34,358 nucleotides of DNA from an uncultured Oscillospiraceae bacterium (GCA_905198295.1 CAJKBW010000027.1:1-34358); one strand, 5' to 3'; counted from the first letter of the stretch, positions 26,980 through 34,358 are shown. A program made the numbers and translations. Notes: generated by a model from the sequence alone, not told the origin.

Positions 26980-27822
26980 TTATATTGCCTCGAGAGTAAT
27001 CAGCACCACTTCCGGCCGGTTGTTCACCCGGAAGGGAAACAGGCTGTTGCCGAGTCCGCGGCTGACCACCATATGGGAAGTGCCGCTTGTGTACAGACCG
27101 CTGGTATACCGGGGAAACACCCCCTGATCCGGCGCCGCCAGGCCGCCCACGAAAGGCAGGCGGATCTGCCCGCCGTGGGCGTGCCCGGACAGGGTGAGAT
27201 CGATATTCTGCGCGGCATATGCCGCAAATCCTTCCGGCCGGTGGGAAAGCAGAACCGTGAACACGGTTTCCCCGGTCAGCGCTTCGAGCGCGGTGCGGAA
27301 ATAAGCCTCTTCCTCCTCGGCAGCGAAAAAATCGGGATCATCGATACCGATCAGGCGAATGTGTGCGTCATCCCGCACGATGTCTGCCGCGGCATTGTGC
27401 ACAACCGTAACCCCGCTGTCGATGAACCGCTGTTCGAGCGTGGGGTAGTCCTCAAGCCGGGACTCATGGTTGCCGGTGACATAATACACCGGCGCAATTT
27501 CGGCTGCGGCATCCATAAAGGCAGCGGCAACATCAAAATCGGTGCGGCGGGAATCCACCACGTCGCCGGTGACCGCGATACAATCCGGGGCGGCCGTACG
27601 GAGCAGCTCGAGCAGTTTTTCGTTATTCTCGCCGAACTGCGCGTTGTGCAGGTCGGAGATGTGGGCGATGCGGAAGCCTGAAAAGGCGGCGGGCAGCCGT
27701 TCGCTGCGGACGGTCAGCGCGGTTTGTGTGAGTGCGGTATTCCCCCAGGCAATCCAGCCGACGATGCCGGCAAGTACGGCGGCAGAAGCGGTCAGCAGCC
27801 CTATACGCTGTTTTTTCTTCAA
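26980..27822 (-). CDS. Membrane-anchored metallophosphoesterase (YkuE/YaeI type)
   Basis: The 280-residue protein has an N-terminal membrane helix (about 7-26) followed by a calcineurin-like phosphoesterase domain. All metal-binding motifs are visible: D57-x-H59 (HISDLHN), GD87, GNH119E, H194 (LLSHRPEGF) and GH214AH216GGQIRLP. The GHAHGGQ ending is typical of the YkuE/YaeI subgroup, in which some members hydrolyse UDP-2,3-diacylglucosamine or other phospho-substrates; the substrate here is not known. The start is a TTG at 27822 with AAAGGAAG 9 bp upstream. No in-frame ATG fits. It is a single gene, convergent with the glycan locus. Confidence 0.85.
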   Translation of the reverse strand: MKKKQRIGLLTASAAVLAGIVGWIAWGNTALTQTALTVRSERLPAAFSGFRIAHISDLHNAQFGENNEKLLELLRTAAPDCIAVTGDVVDSRRTDFDVAAAFMDAAAEIAPVYYVTGNHESRLEDYPTLEQRFIDSGVTVVHNAAADIVRDDAHIRLIGIDDPDFFAAEEEEAYFRTALEALTGETVFTVLLSHRPEGFAAYAAQNIDLTLSGHAHGGQIRLPFVGGLAAPDQGVFPRYTSGLYTSGTSHMVVSRGLGNSLFPFRVNNRPEVVLITLEAI

Positions 27823-27918
27823 AGCCCTTCACTTCCTTTAAGATGAGCAGGAGCGAACAAATCCCGATTTCGCAGGCGTGAGAAAAGCGGGGCAAGGCGC
27901 CTGCGCCTCTTAACAAAA

Positions 27919-27953
27919 GGCGCACAGCAAAACGAAACGTTTTTCTGTGCGCC
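27919..27953 (-). terminator. Terminator of the SGNH hydrolase gene
   Basis: A 9-bp GC-rich stem (27919-27927 with 27945-27953) continues, after a one-base mismatch, into a 6-bp inner stem (27929-27934 with 27938-27943). Read on the minus strand it is followed by TTTTGTTAAG. It lies about 55 bp downstream of the SGNH gene's stop codon. Confidence 0.75.
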
Positions 27954-28007
27954 GCGGTTTTGCCTTCGGCTTGTCCCGAAGGGAAAAAAGGGGTATACTA
28001 TATACGG

Positions 28008-28838
28008 TCAGGGTGCCTGATGGGTCATGAAATAATCGAGGATAGCCTGCGCGCCGGCTTTGTTGTAATGCAGGCCGTCGCCGTTGTTATACGCCGAATA
28101 CAGAGAGCCGTCGGTGTTTTTCATCACCGTGTCGGACTCCAGATAGTACAGCCCCATTTCCTCGGCCAGCGCCTTGATCCGCTGATTGTACTGGTCGATT
28201 TTACGGTTGGTCACGCGCGGCTCGTTCCGCTCATAGGTGGAGGAAACCGGCAGGATGGCCTGCAGGATGATCACGCTGTCCGGCGACTTGCGCCGCAGGG
28301 TTTCCACCATCCGGGTGTACGATTCGATAAAGTCGTCCGCGTTCATCCAGGCGATGCCGTTGATGCCGAAGGCGATCACCATCCGTTTGGGTTTGCGAAT
28401 GCCCACGGCCTCCGGAATGGTATAGCTTCTGCCATTGATTTTTACGCAGGAAACGGCGTTGATGTTGTCATGGCTGAGCCCCGTTTGTGCAAAAGCATTG
28501 GATTCTTTAATCATATTATTGAGCGCCATGCCGACGATGCGGGAGTCCCCGACCCAGACCGTTTCCTCCAGATAGCTGTCCGGCGCCCGTTCAGTCTGCG
28601 CCAAAACGGTGCCCTGCGCGGACCACGATACGCTGCCCGACGGGGCGGGCGCGTTGATGAAATAATTGGGCGGGGCGGACATGTTGGTGGTCGGAGTGCC
28701 GCCGTTCACCAGGCGGTAATAATAGACGGCCGCCGCTGCTGCACAGGTCAGCAGTGCGGTCAGGATAATCACAAGAGATAGTATCAAAGCCGTTTTCCGG
28801 CTTTTGCCCGCGGTATGGTCTGAACGCGTAGCAATCAC
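28008..28838 (-). CDS. Membrane-anchored SGNH/GDSL-like hydrolase
   Basis: The product is 276 residues if it starts at GTG 28838: a basic N-terminus, a membrane helix (about 16-41), an external spacer and an SGNH-hydrolase domain. Block I is VGDS99R, a GxN-like block is FGIN160G, and block V is D254GLH257. Ser99, Asp254 and His257 are the expected catalytic residues. Such proteins often de-esterify cell-surface or imported polymers, but the substrate is unknown. A longer frame reaching 29090 runs through the divergent gene's coding region, has no ribosome site and looks non-coding. The GTG lies about 30 nt after the predicted transcription start, so this start is favoured, though its ribosome site is weak. 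Confidence 0.75.
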   Translation of the reverse strand: MIATRSDHTAGKSRKTALILSLVIILTALLTCAAAAAVYYYRLVNGGTPTTNMSAPPNYFINAPAPSGSVSWSAQGTVLAQTERAPDSYLEETVWVGDSRIVGMALNNMIKESNAFAQTGLSHDNINAVSCVKINGRSYTIPEAVGIRKPKRMVIAFGINGIAWMNADDFIESYTRMVETLRRKSPDSVIILQAILPVSSTYERNEPRVTNRKIDQYNQRIKALAEEMGLYYLESDTVMKNTDGSLYSAYNNGDGLHYNKAGAQAILDYFMTHQAP

Positions 28839-28875
28839 CCGCTTTACAGAATAGGATAAAAGACAACTAAAACGT

Positions 28876-28904
28876 ATAGTAGCATATTTGCTGTGAAAAT
28901 GCAA
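28876..28904 (-). promoter_or_regulatory. Promoter of the SGNH hydrolase gene
   Basis: On the minus strand TTGCAT (28904-28899) is followed after 17 bp by TACTAT (28881-28876), a good sigma-A-like promoter. It points away from the VTT membrane-protein gene and towards the GTG start at 28838. Confidence 0.65.
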
Positions 28905-28948
28905 ACCGCTGCCGAAAAAACGGAAATCCGGCGCAGGGAGGGAATGCC

Positions 28949-29626
28949 ATGAAAAAAGCATTAAAGGACAGCTGGTGGATCTGGGCGGTCCGGCTGCTGC
29001 CGTTTTTGCTGATTGCTGCAGGAATCCTGCTTTTCGGCCGCCGGCTGCGCGGCATGTCGGTGGAGGACATTTTACAGTATACGCCGGCAAACGCCTGGTT
29101 AGCCGCGCTGGTACTTATTGGCTTTTATGCGGTCAAGTCGCTGTCTGTGGTGTTTCCGCTGCTGGTGCTCTACCTGTGCGCCGGGATACTCTTCCCGCTT
29201 CCCGCCGCGCTGCTGGTCAACACGGCGGGGCTGCTCGTGTGCATTACGGTGCCGTATCTGCTCGGCCGGCTGGCCGGCCATTCCTTTATCGACCGCATGA
29301 CCGCGCGCTATGTCCGCATACAGGCGATCAACGCCCACAAGGCGGATCACGCCCTGTTTTTCTGTTTTTTTCTGCGGGTGATCAATCTTCTGCCCGGCGA
29401 CATCGTCAGCATGGTGCTCGGGGCCTCCCGCACGGCTTTTCTGCCGTATGCGGCGGGCTCCATGCTCGGTTTGCTGCCCACGATGGCGGCGGCGACCTTT
29501 CTGGGGGAATCCATCACCGACTGGACCTCTCCTAAATTCTATCTCTCCCTTTCTGCGGTGGTTTTGCTCTCGGCGGTGTCCTTCTTAGGCTACCGGCACT
29601 ATGTCCGCCGCCGGCCGCCGCAGTGA
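28949..29626 (+). CDS. VTT/TVP38-TMEM64 family membrane protein
   Basis: The 225-residue integral membrane protein has about five hydrophobic segments. The central SLSVVFPLLVLYLCAGILFPLPAALLVN and FFLRVINLLPGDIVSMVLGA segments match the VTT (DedA-like, TVP38/TMEM64) domain, including the F-x-R-x(3)-x-PGD-like re-entrant motif. Some family members move lipids or lipid carriers across membranes; the role of this one is not known. The ATG at 28949 has GGAGGG upstream. The gene is divergent from the SGNH hydrolase gene. Confidence 0.85.
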   Translation: MKKALKDSWWIWAVRLLPFLLIAAGILLFGRRLRGMSVEDILQYTPANAWLAALVLIGFYAVKSLSVVFPLLVLYLCAGILFPLPAALLVNTAGLLVCITVPYLLGRLAGHSFIDRMTARYVRIQAINAHKADHALFFCFFLRVINLLPGDIVSMVLGASRTAFLPYAAGSMLGLLPTMAAATFLGESITDWTSPKFYLSLSAVVLLSAVSFLGYRHYVRRRPPQ

Positions 29627-29667
29627 CCCGCTGTCGAATCGGGTCGCGGGAATTCACAGATAAGCCA

Positions 29668-29696
29668 TTGACTCATGCCGTGTGACATGGTATTAT
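29668..29696 (+). promoter_or_regulatory. Promoter of the DegV gene
   Basis: TTGACT (29668-29673), a 17-bp spacer and TATTAT (29691-29696) form a near-consensus sigma-A promoter about 120 bp before the DegV start codon. A small hairpin (TCACGG with CCGTGA, about 29774-29796) in the leader lies shortly before the ribosome site. Confidence 0.7.
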
Positions 29697-29814
29697 TGTT
29701 TTGATAACGAGATTTAAACGTTTTCTTCTCTATTTATTCTTGAGAGGATAATGGCATATATTCAGTTTCAAAGATCACGGGGCAAGGAGCCGTGACGGAA
29801 AGGCGGGCAATTTC

Positions 29815-30678
29815 ATGGCGATACAACTGATTGCAGACAGCTGCTGCGACACCACCCCGGAGCTGAAAAAGCGGCTGGGTATACGCAAGGCGCCGCTCAA
29901 GGTCAAGGTTGGAGAGCGTCTGTTTGTCGACGACGATGCGATTCGGGTGCCGGAGCTGCTGGCGGCGATGAAGGCGGAAAAAGCGGGGGCGTCTTCGGCG
30001 TGCCCTTCGCCGGAGGAGTTCGCGGCGTTCATGCGGGAGGCAGAGGAGTGTGTGGTGATCACCCTCTCCGCCAAGCTCAGCGGGTCGTACAACGCGGCTC
30101 GTGTGGCAAGGGATATGGTGATGGAGGATTTTCCGGAAAAGAAAATTCACATCTTTGATTCCAAAAGCGCAGCGGCCGGCGAGCTGCTGCTGGCGCTTTA
30201 CCTGAAGGCGTGCATCGATGCCGGCGACGATTTTGAAACCCTCGTCCAAAAGGGGGAGGCGCATATCCGCCGTACCCACACGCTGTTTGTGCTGGAGGAT
30301 TTGAGCAATTTCGTCAAAAGCGGGCGGCTGAACAAGGTATCCGGCGTTGTGGCCTCGATTCTGTCGCTGTGCCCGGTGATGGGGGATGACGGCAACGGCG
30401 AGATCCGGATGGTGTCCAAGGCGCGGGGCAACCGCAATGCGCTGAGCAAGATGATCGACCTGATCGCGCAGGAAACGGCGGATGTGCCGGGGCGGACCGT
30501 CCGGCTGGTGATGACCTACTGCAACTGTCCGGAGCGGGCCGTCAAGCTGAGAAGCGATCTGCTGGAGCGTTGTCCGGCCATCCGCGAGGTGATTATGTCG
30601 CCTACCGGCGGGCTGTCCACGATGTATGCCGGGGACGGCGGAATCGTGATCGCTTATGGGGCGGATAAAGCGGAATAA
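29815..30678 (+). CDS. DegV family fatty-acid-binding protein
   Basis: The 287-residue protein has the usual family length. The N-terminal IQLIADSCCDTTPEL holds the conserved D-S/T-x-x-D element, ITLSAKLSGSYNAA is the lipid head-group loop, and IHIFDSKSAAAGE follows the second strand. DegV proteins bind fatty acids; in Firmicutes some relatives (FakB) present them to the FakA kinase. Whether this copy does so cannot be seen. It is a single gene with its own promoter and a strong terminator. The ATG at 29815 has only a moderate ribosome site (AAAGGCGGG). Confidence 0.85.
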   Translation: MAIQLIADSCCDTTPELKKRLGIRKAPLKVKVGERLFVDDDAIRVPELLAAMKAEKAGASSACPSPEEFAAFMREAEECVVITLSAKLSGSYNAARVARDMVMEDFPEKKIHIFDSKSAAAGELLLALYLKACIDAGDDFETLVQKGEAHIRRTHTLFVLEDLSNFVKSGRLNKVSGVVASILSLCPVMGDDGNGEIRMVSKARGNRNALSKMIDLIAQETADVPGRTVRLVMTYCNCPERAVKLRSDLLERCPAIREVIMSPTGGLSTMYAGDGGIVIAYGADKAE

Positions 30679-30878
30679 AAGGGGAAGCGCGGCAATGGAT
30701 GAGGAAAGCGGGACAAGGCGCGCTTTCCGCGCCATGCCGGCGCATTCCGAGGGAAGGCAACGACGTCACGCTTTTCTCCCGCCCCCGAAATCGGGTCGTG
30801 TTTGTACGCGTGCGCTATGGTTAAGCCGGAGATTCTGGCGGACAACACCGTGGATTGACAACAGCGGCGGATCATCAC

Positions 30879-30910
30879 AAAACCCCCGGCTTCTCGAAGC
30901 CGGGGGTTTT
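30879..30910. terminator. Bidirectional terminator between DegV and azlD
   Basis: A perfect 14-bp stem (30879-30892 with 30897-30910) with a 4-nt loop has A4 at its left and T4 at its right edge. It can therefore end transcription from the DegV gene on the plus strand and from azlD on the minus strand, whose stop codon is 4 bp away. The 200 bp between the DegV stop codon (30678) and this stem shows no convincing gene. Confidence 0.9.
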
Positions 30911-30913
30911 GTT

Positions 30914-31237
30914 TTACAGCAGAGAGAGCAGGAACGCGGCACCGATGCCGGCCAGAATGGCCGCCAGAGATTTTTTGCACAGCAGCGAGACGGCCGCCGT
31001 TACCGCGGCGGCGCCGATATAGATATTTGTCAGCGGATTGAGGGCAAGGCCGCCGTCGACGACAAACACGGCCGGGGCGATCAGCGCCATGATGACCGAC
31101 GGGCCGATATACGGCATGAAGCGTTTCACTTTGGGCGGGATTTTGATGCGGCCGGACAGCAGCAGTGCCGGCATACGGGTGAGATAGGTGGCTGCCGCGC
31201 AGCCGAGCAATACGCCAAGACCCTGCCAGACGGTCAT
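30914..31237 (-). CDS. azlD: AzlD-like branched-chain amino acid transport subunit
   Basis: From ATG 31237 the product is 107 residues with about four hydrophobic helices and the LGCAAATYLTRMPALLL...VKRFMPYIGPSVIMALI pattern of AzlD proteins. With AzlC it forms an exporter of branched-chain amino acids in characterised systems. The start codon overlaps the azlC stop as ATGA, so translation is coupled, and AAGGAGG lies upstream. An extended frame to 31342 overlaps azlC and is not real. Confidence 0.9.
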   Translation of the reverse strand: MTVWQGLGVLLGCAAATYLTRMPALLLSGRIKIPPKVKRFMPYIGPSVIMALIAPAVFVVDGGLALNPLTNIYIGAAAVTAAVSLLCKKSLAAILAGIGAAFLLSLL

Positions 31238-31953
31238 GCTTGTGCCTCCTTTTTGCGCCGCGCCTTCGCTTCGCCGAAGAGGAAGCCGACCAGGCTGCCG
31301 GCGAAGGTTGCCGGCAGGATATACCATTTGCCCGGCAGCCACAGTGCACCGGCCACCGCCACGGCAGCAGAGGTCAGCACGGCGGCGACGGTGGGCAGGT
31401 CGCGCACGATCGGCAGCAGCATCGACAAAAAGGCGGCGGCCATCGCGAAGCTGAACGCCGGTTCAAGGATTTCCGGGATGAGGTTGCCGCTGAGATAGCC
31501 GACCGCGCTGGAAAGCCCCCAGAACAGATAAATGTTCCAGCCGGCGCCGAGCATATACCGCAGGCGGTTTTCGCCTTCATCCGATGCGGCGAGCCGGAAA
31601 TGGGTGTAGCTGGACGCATAGGATTCGTCGGTCATGAAAAAGGCAGCCAGACATTTTTTCAGCGCGGGCTGGCCCTCAAAATAGGGGGCGAGGTCGGCCC
31701 CCATAACGATATGCCGCAGGTTGACCACCAGCACGGTCACGATAGTGGACAGCGGCCCGGCACCGCCGGACAGCATTTCCACCGCCATAATTTGCGAGGA
31801 ACCGGCAAACACGACCAGCGACATACCGACCACCAGCCACAGCGGCAGCCCGCCCTGGCGGCCGACCATGCCGTAGACCAGACCGTATATTGTCACACTG
31901 ACGCCCAGCGGCAGGGTATCGACGAAGCCTTTGCGCAGGTCACGCAGCGACAT
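31234..31953 (-). CDS. azlC: AzlC-like branched-chain amino acid exporter subunit
   Basis: From ATG 31953 the product is 239 residues, with GFVDTLPLGVSVTIYGLVYG at the start, FAGSSQIMAVEML, VVNLRHIVMGADLAPYF and FFMTDESYASSY, all hallmarks of AzlC. It ends in a basic cytoplasmic tail, EAKARRKKEAQA. AAGGAGG lies 7 bp before ATG 31953, so this start is preferred to the ATG at 31989 (12 more residues). That upstream ATG coincides with the predicted transcription start and so could hardly be translated. It is the first gene of a two-gene operon. Confidence 0.9.
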   Translation of the reverse strand: MSLRDLRKGFVDTLPLGVSVTIYGLVYGMVGRQGGLPLWLVVGMSLVVFAGSSQIMAVEMLSGGAGPLSTIVTVLVVNLRHIVMGADLAPYFEGQPALKKCLAAFFMTDESYASSYTHFRLAASDEGENRLRYMLGAGWNIYLFWGLSSAVGYLSGNLIPEILEPAFSFAMAAAFLSMLLPIVRDLPTVAAVLTSAAVAVAGALWLPGKWYILPATFAGSLVGFLFGEAKARRKKEAQA

Positions 31954-31995
31954 GGGCGCCCTCCTTTCGGGTACAGATGAAAAATTCAATTATCC

Positions 31996-32024
31996 ATTAT
32001 ACGAAGGCCGCCGGTTAAAATCAA
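31996..32024 (-). promoter_or_regulatory. Promoter of azlCD
   Basis: On the minus strand TTGATT (32024-32019), a 17-bp spacer and TATAAT (32001-31996) form a near-consensus promoter. Its -35 element starts inside the base of the preceding araC-gene terminator stem, so the two elements overlap by two bases. Confidence 0.8.
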
Positions 32025-32054
32025 GCGCCCCGCTCTTTTTTGAGCGGGGCGCTT
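32023..32054 (-). terminator. Terminator of the AraC-family regulator gene
   Basis: A perfect 13-bp stem (32023-32035 with 32042-32054) has a 6-nt loop. On the minus strand it ends in CTTGATTTTAA. It lies about 40 bp after the regulator's stop codon and directly before the azlCD promoter. Confidence 0.85.
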
Positions 32055-32093
32055 TTGCCGGCTGGTGGAAAAGGCGGGACAGATGCCGGCGGC

Positions 32094-33014
32094 TTAATCC
32101 TCCCGTTCGCGGTATTCCTTTGGGGTGCGCTGTATGCTCTGGCGGAAGAGGCGGATGAAATACGAGCAGTCATTAAAGCCGACCTGAGCGGCGATCTCGT
32201 TGATTTTCATATCGGTGTTGCGCAGGAGATAGCAGGCTCTGGCGATGCGCTGTTCACGGATATACTCCGTGATGGTCTGGCCGGTGATATCCTTAAATTT
32301 TCGCGTCAGATGCCGCTCGCCGCACATGGCGATTCCGGTCAGCTTCTCCAGAGAAATATCTTCACTGTAATGCTGCTGTATATACCCTACCGCACGCAGT
32401 ACGCTGGCCGCTTCCACCTTCGGCCGGTCAAACAGGGATACGCCGCTGTTTTCGATGTATTGACGGTATACCAGCGCGATGATTGCGCCAAGCAGCATAA
32501 TCATCACCGAGCTGCCGACGGGACGCTGGACCGTCTGTTCGGAATCAAACAGCTGGATGAGCACGATCAGTTTCTGCAGCTCTTCGTCGTCCAGCTGTGT
32601 GAGCGCACTGAAGCGCACAGCCGGTTCAAGCTGCGGCAGAAGGTAGATAAAGTCCAGATAATGCACATCGTTTTCCGGGCGTATATACAGGTACTTAAGG
32701 ATGCTGGGATCAAAAATAATGTTTTCCAGTACGATGCGCTGGCCGGGAGCCAGGACATACTGGTGTGATTCGCCGATGTTCATCATGAACACCGATCCTT
32801 TGCCGATCGGACACTGATATTGCGTTCCGTTCGTCAGCTGCACCTGATGGGTTGCACACCCTTCGGTAATAATCACCAGTTCGATGAAATCATGCGAATG
32901 CATAGTCAGGTCCACCGACTGGCTGTCATGGATCCGGCGGATCAGCCGCAGCGGCAGCTCCTGGCTGTACAATTTATGGGCAAGCGATGTATACAGCGAA
33001 TTAGCCGAAGGCAT
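32094..33014 (-). CDS. AraC-family transcriptional regulator (cupin sensor domain)
   Basis: From ATG 33014 the product is 306 residues. The N-terminal cupin-like ligand domain (about 20-170) contains MHSHDFIELVIITEG and GSVFMMNIGESHQYVL. The C-terminal part (about 205-303) has two helix-turn-helix motifs: ISLEKLTGIAMCGERHLTRKFKD and INEIAAQVGFNDCSYFIRLFR, followed by the RTPKEYR ending typical of the family. Regulators of this type usually sense a sugar and activate glycan genes. The ATG at 33014 lies 6 bp after AAGGGGG; ATG 33020 is too close to it. It is divergent from a secreted-protein gene, with a 21-bp tandem repeat in between. The same box spacing occurs in the promoter region of the glycan locus at the other end of the window, which makes that locus a possible target. 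Confidence 0.9.
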   Translation of the reverse strand: MPSANSLYTSLAHKLYSQELPLRLIRRIHDSQSVDLTMHSHDFIELVIITEGCATHQVQLTNGTQYQCPIGKGSVFMMNIGESHQYVLAPGQRIVLENIIFDPSILKYLYIRPENDVHYLDFIYLLPQLEPAVRFSALTQLDDEELQKLIVLIQLFDSEQTVQRPVGSSVMIMLLGAIIALVYRQYIENSGVSLFDRPKVEAASVLRAVGYIQQHYSEDISLEKLTGIAMCGERHLTRKFKDITGQTITEYIREQRIARACYLLRNTDMKINEIAAQVGFNDCSYFIRLFRQSIQRTPKEYRERED

Positions 33015-33030
33015 GGACATCCCCCTTTTT

Positions 33031-33048
33031 GGCAGCGCATACGCTGCC
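33031..33048 (-). promoter_or_regulatory. Leader hairpin next to the regulator's ribosome site
   Basis: A perfect 7-bp stem (33031-33037 with 33042-33048) with a 4-nt loop lies directly upstream of the AAAAAGGGGG ribosome site in the roughly 130-nt leader of the AraC-family gene. It may affect translation. It is not followed by T on the minus strand, so it is not a terminator. Confidence 0.4.
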
Positions 33049-33152
33049 GCGCGCGAAAATCCGCTGTGACGACGGCTTTGCGCGGTACACTTTTCGGGCA
33101 GCAGACTGGACAGGAGAAGAAGGCGGCCGGCCTGCTGCTTTCATCCCCTTAA

Positions 33153-33181
33153 ATTATACATGCCTTTTGAGCGAAATGCAA
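33153..33181 (-). promoter_or_regulatory. Promoter of the AraC-family regulator gene
   Basis: On the minus strand TTGCAT (33181-33176), a 17-bp spacer and TATAAT (33158-33153) give an almost consensus promoter about 140 bp before the regulator's start codon. The tandem repeat at 33227-33268 lies some 46 bp upstream of the -35 element. Confidence 0.8.
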
Positions 33182-33226
33182 ATATAAAATGGGATTATCT
33201 TCCGTTATTGTATACCTGTGATAAAT

Positions 33227-33268
33227 ATAGTCCAAATAATTATATGAATAGTCCTGTATGTTATATGA
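33227..33268 (+). repeat. 21-bp tandem repeat, candidate AraC-family operator
   Basis: Two 21-bp units (33227-33247 and 33248-33268) lie head to tail. Each starts with ATAGTCC and ends with TTATATGA, while the 6 bp between the two boxes differ at every position, so 15 of 21 positions match. Two short boxes per half-site, half-sites on the same face of the helix and a 21-bp period are the known layout of AraC-type binding sites. The repeat sits between the divergent regulator gene and the secreted-protein gene at 33340. Binding itself is inference. Confidence 0.65.
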
Positions 33269-33283
33269 ATAAAGCAACAAAAA

Positions 33284-33292
33284 TGTTAAACT
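33284..33292 (+). promoter_or_regulatory. Possible extended -10 promoter of the secreted lectin-like gene
   Basis: TGT followed by TAAACT (33287-33292) resembles an extended -10 element. There is no good -35 at 17 bp (TATGAA, 33264-33269), which overlaps the end of the 21-bp repeat. This fits a promoter that needs an activator, but the match is weak. Confidence 0.3.
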
Positions 33293-33339
33293 GAATGTAG
33301 CTCAGTTGATCGAAATTGTGTTAGGAAGGTGTTAAAGAA

Positions 33340-34284
33340 ATGAGAAAAATGCGTTGGAAATCCCTTCTTGCCGGCATGACGACGGCGGCGCTTCTGACGG
33401 CAGCCTGTCTGCCGGCATCCGCAGCGGAACTGAAAGCGGCTGATTTCATCGACGTGTTCGGTACCGGTTCGGTTGTCGGAACCGAAACGGACGGCAAGGT
33501 GCCGATCAGCTGGGATGGCTGCGGCATCGGCAACCGGGTGACCTACATGCAGCCGGTGGTGTTGGACGGCCTGAAGGTGGTGCTGAAGGATCTGAACATC
33601 GGCGCGAAGGATCCACAGGATTCCGGCGACGGGCGCGGGCTGTGGTTCACCTTCGCACAGGAGGCCGGCCACTACTGGGGCAACGGCGCGACCGGGGTAC
33701 ATTTCCGGCTGGATCACGACGGTGACGGGCTGTCTTTGTATGTGAAAAAGGCAGACGATATGAGCGACAGTGAACAAAATGTCTATTTCCCGTCGGCATC
33801 CATCGGCCTTAAGGGCTGGCCGGCGACCCTGACCATGCAGTTCAGCAAGGTGGACGGCAATTATGAAATGGACATCAACGGCACGGTGATCAAGCTGCCG
33901 GCCGACAAGATCGATGCGAACCTGTCCCCGTCCGGCAAGTGCTATTTCACCTTCGGGATATATAAGGAAAAGGGCGGCAGCGGTTCGCTGTCGGTGGCGG
34001 AAATCAGCAACGCCAACGCGGCCGAGCCTACCGATCCGCCGGCTCCGCCGGAATCTTCCGATCCGGACGGCTCGCAGCCTGGAAATCCCTCCGGCAATCC
34101 GGCCAGCACGCCTACAACCAAAGCCCCCACGACCAAAGCCCCCACCACTACGGCGTCCGGCGATGCCGACGGCACAGGCGGCTTCAACTGGGTTCCGGTG
34201 ATTATCGTGGCGGCGGTCATTGTCGTGCTCGGCGGCGGTGCAGCGGCGTTTATTCTGATCAAAAAGAAAAAATCCGCTTCGTGA
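33340..34284 (+). CDS. Membrane-tethered lectin-like surface protein
   Basis: The 314-residue protein has a signal peptide (about 1-28, ending PASAAEL). A beta-rich domain follows (about 30-225), with ISWDGCGIGNRVTYMQPVVLDG, GLWFTFAQEAGHYWG and NYEMDINGTVIKLP, resembling concanavalin-like lectin folds; I do not recognise a named family. A low-complexity linker with PTTKAPTTKAPTTTA precedes a C-terminal helix (VPVIIVAAVIVVLGGGAAAFILI) and a KKKKSAS tail. No LPxTG motif is present. The linker, helix and tail match the plan of the CBM4/9-like protein encoded at 8153, so both are probably displayed in the same way. The gene is divergent from the AraC-family gene and has GGAAGGTG before its ATG. 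The last 74 bp of the window show nothing clear. Confidence 0.65.
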   Translation: MRKMRWKSLLAGMTTAALLTAACLPASAAELKAADFIDVFGTGSVVGTETDGKVPISWDGCGIGNRVTYMQPVVLDGLKVVLKDLNIGAKDPQDSGDGRGLWFTFAQEAGHYWGNGATGVHFRLDHDGDGLSLYVKKADDMSDSEQNVYFPSASIGLKGWPATLTMQFSKVDGNYEMDINGTVIKLPADKIDANLSPSGKCYFTFGIYKEKGGSGSLSVAEISNANAAEPTDPPAPPESSDPDGSQPGNPSGNPASTPTTKAPTTKAPTTTASGDADGTGGFNWVPVIIVAAVIVVLGGGAAAFILIKKKKSAS

Positions 34285-34358
34285 CGCACGGCGGAATATT
34301 TTTAAGGGCACTGTAAAGTAAAAATGAAAAAGTAGAACCCGAAAGCACAGAAAAACTC

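Noticed and set aside
27881..27900. Short similar strings AAAGCGGGGCAAGGCGC here and AAAGCGGGACAAGGCGC near 30705-30721
   Set aside because: There are only two copies, without an inverted-repeat boundary or conserved flanks. I cannot separate a small intergenic repeat family from chance in GC-rich DNA.
28839..29090. N-terminal extension of the SGNH hydrolase gene
   Set aside because: It would run through the divergent VTT gene's start and the SGNH gene's own promoter. The extra residues look like non-coding translation.
33298..33309. TAGCTCAGTTGA, resembling a tRNA D-arm
   Set aside because: There is no acceptor pairing, anticodon arm or T-loop (GGTTCGA) in the following 80 bases, and it lies in the leader of a secreted-protein gene. 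It is a chance match.

Overview
The window looks like a chromosomal segment of a Gram-positive anaerobe of the class Clostridia, possibly in or near Oscillospirales/Ruminococcaceae. I infer this from strong AGGAGG-type ribosome sites, about even GC, lipoprotein and NPxTG-type wall-anchor signals, Thr/Lys/Ala/Pro linkers of the TTKAP kind, sigma-A-like promoters and compact intrinsic terminators. No taxonomic marker gene is present, so this is inference.

Region 1 (1-26852) is one long plus-strand glycan-utilisation locus, a Gram-positive polysaccharide-utilisation locus. After a 323-bp regulatory region come, in order: a GH99-like (WbsX-type) cytoplasmic enzyme; a wall-anchored protein with three ricin-like repeats; a lipoprotein and a cytoplasmic paralogue of one GH106-like family; a membrane-tethered CBM4/9-like protein; a lipoprotein sugar-binding protein; a very large secreted protein that fuses CBM-like modules to a second solute-binding domain; a first permease pair; an NHL/TPR membrane protein; a Yip1-family membrane protein; a DUF5696-type lipoprotein; a second permease pair; a large GH106-like cytoplasmic enzyme; and an (alpha/alpha)6-barrel-like enzyme with a Cys4 knuckle. 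No transporter ATPase is encoded here, so one from elsewhere in the genome (MsmX-type) must energise both permease pairs. The layout suggests capture and first cuts at the surface, import of oligosaccharides by two ABC importers, and final breakdown in the cytoplasm. The substrate cannot be read from sequence. Rhamnose- or mannose-containing glycans are a guess from the GH106-like and GH99-like folds.

Region 2 (26853-32022) is ordinary housekeeping content on both strands, separated by good terminators: a metallophosphoesterase, an SGNH hydrolase with a divergent VTT/DedA-like membrane protein, a DegV protein, and the azlCD branched-chain amino acid exporter pair.

Region 3 (32023-34358) holds an AraC-family regulator and, divergent from it, a secreted lectin-like protein with the same linker, membrane helix and poly-Lys tail architecture as the CBM protein of region 1. 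Their shared intergenic region carries a 21-bp tandem repeat with GTCC boxes. The promoter region of the big locus, 33 kb away, also carries two GTCCT boxes exactly 21 bp apart. This suggests that the AraC regulator may control both the surface protein beside it and the distant glycan locus.
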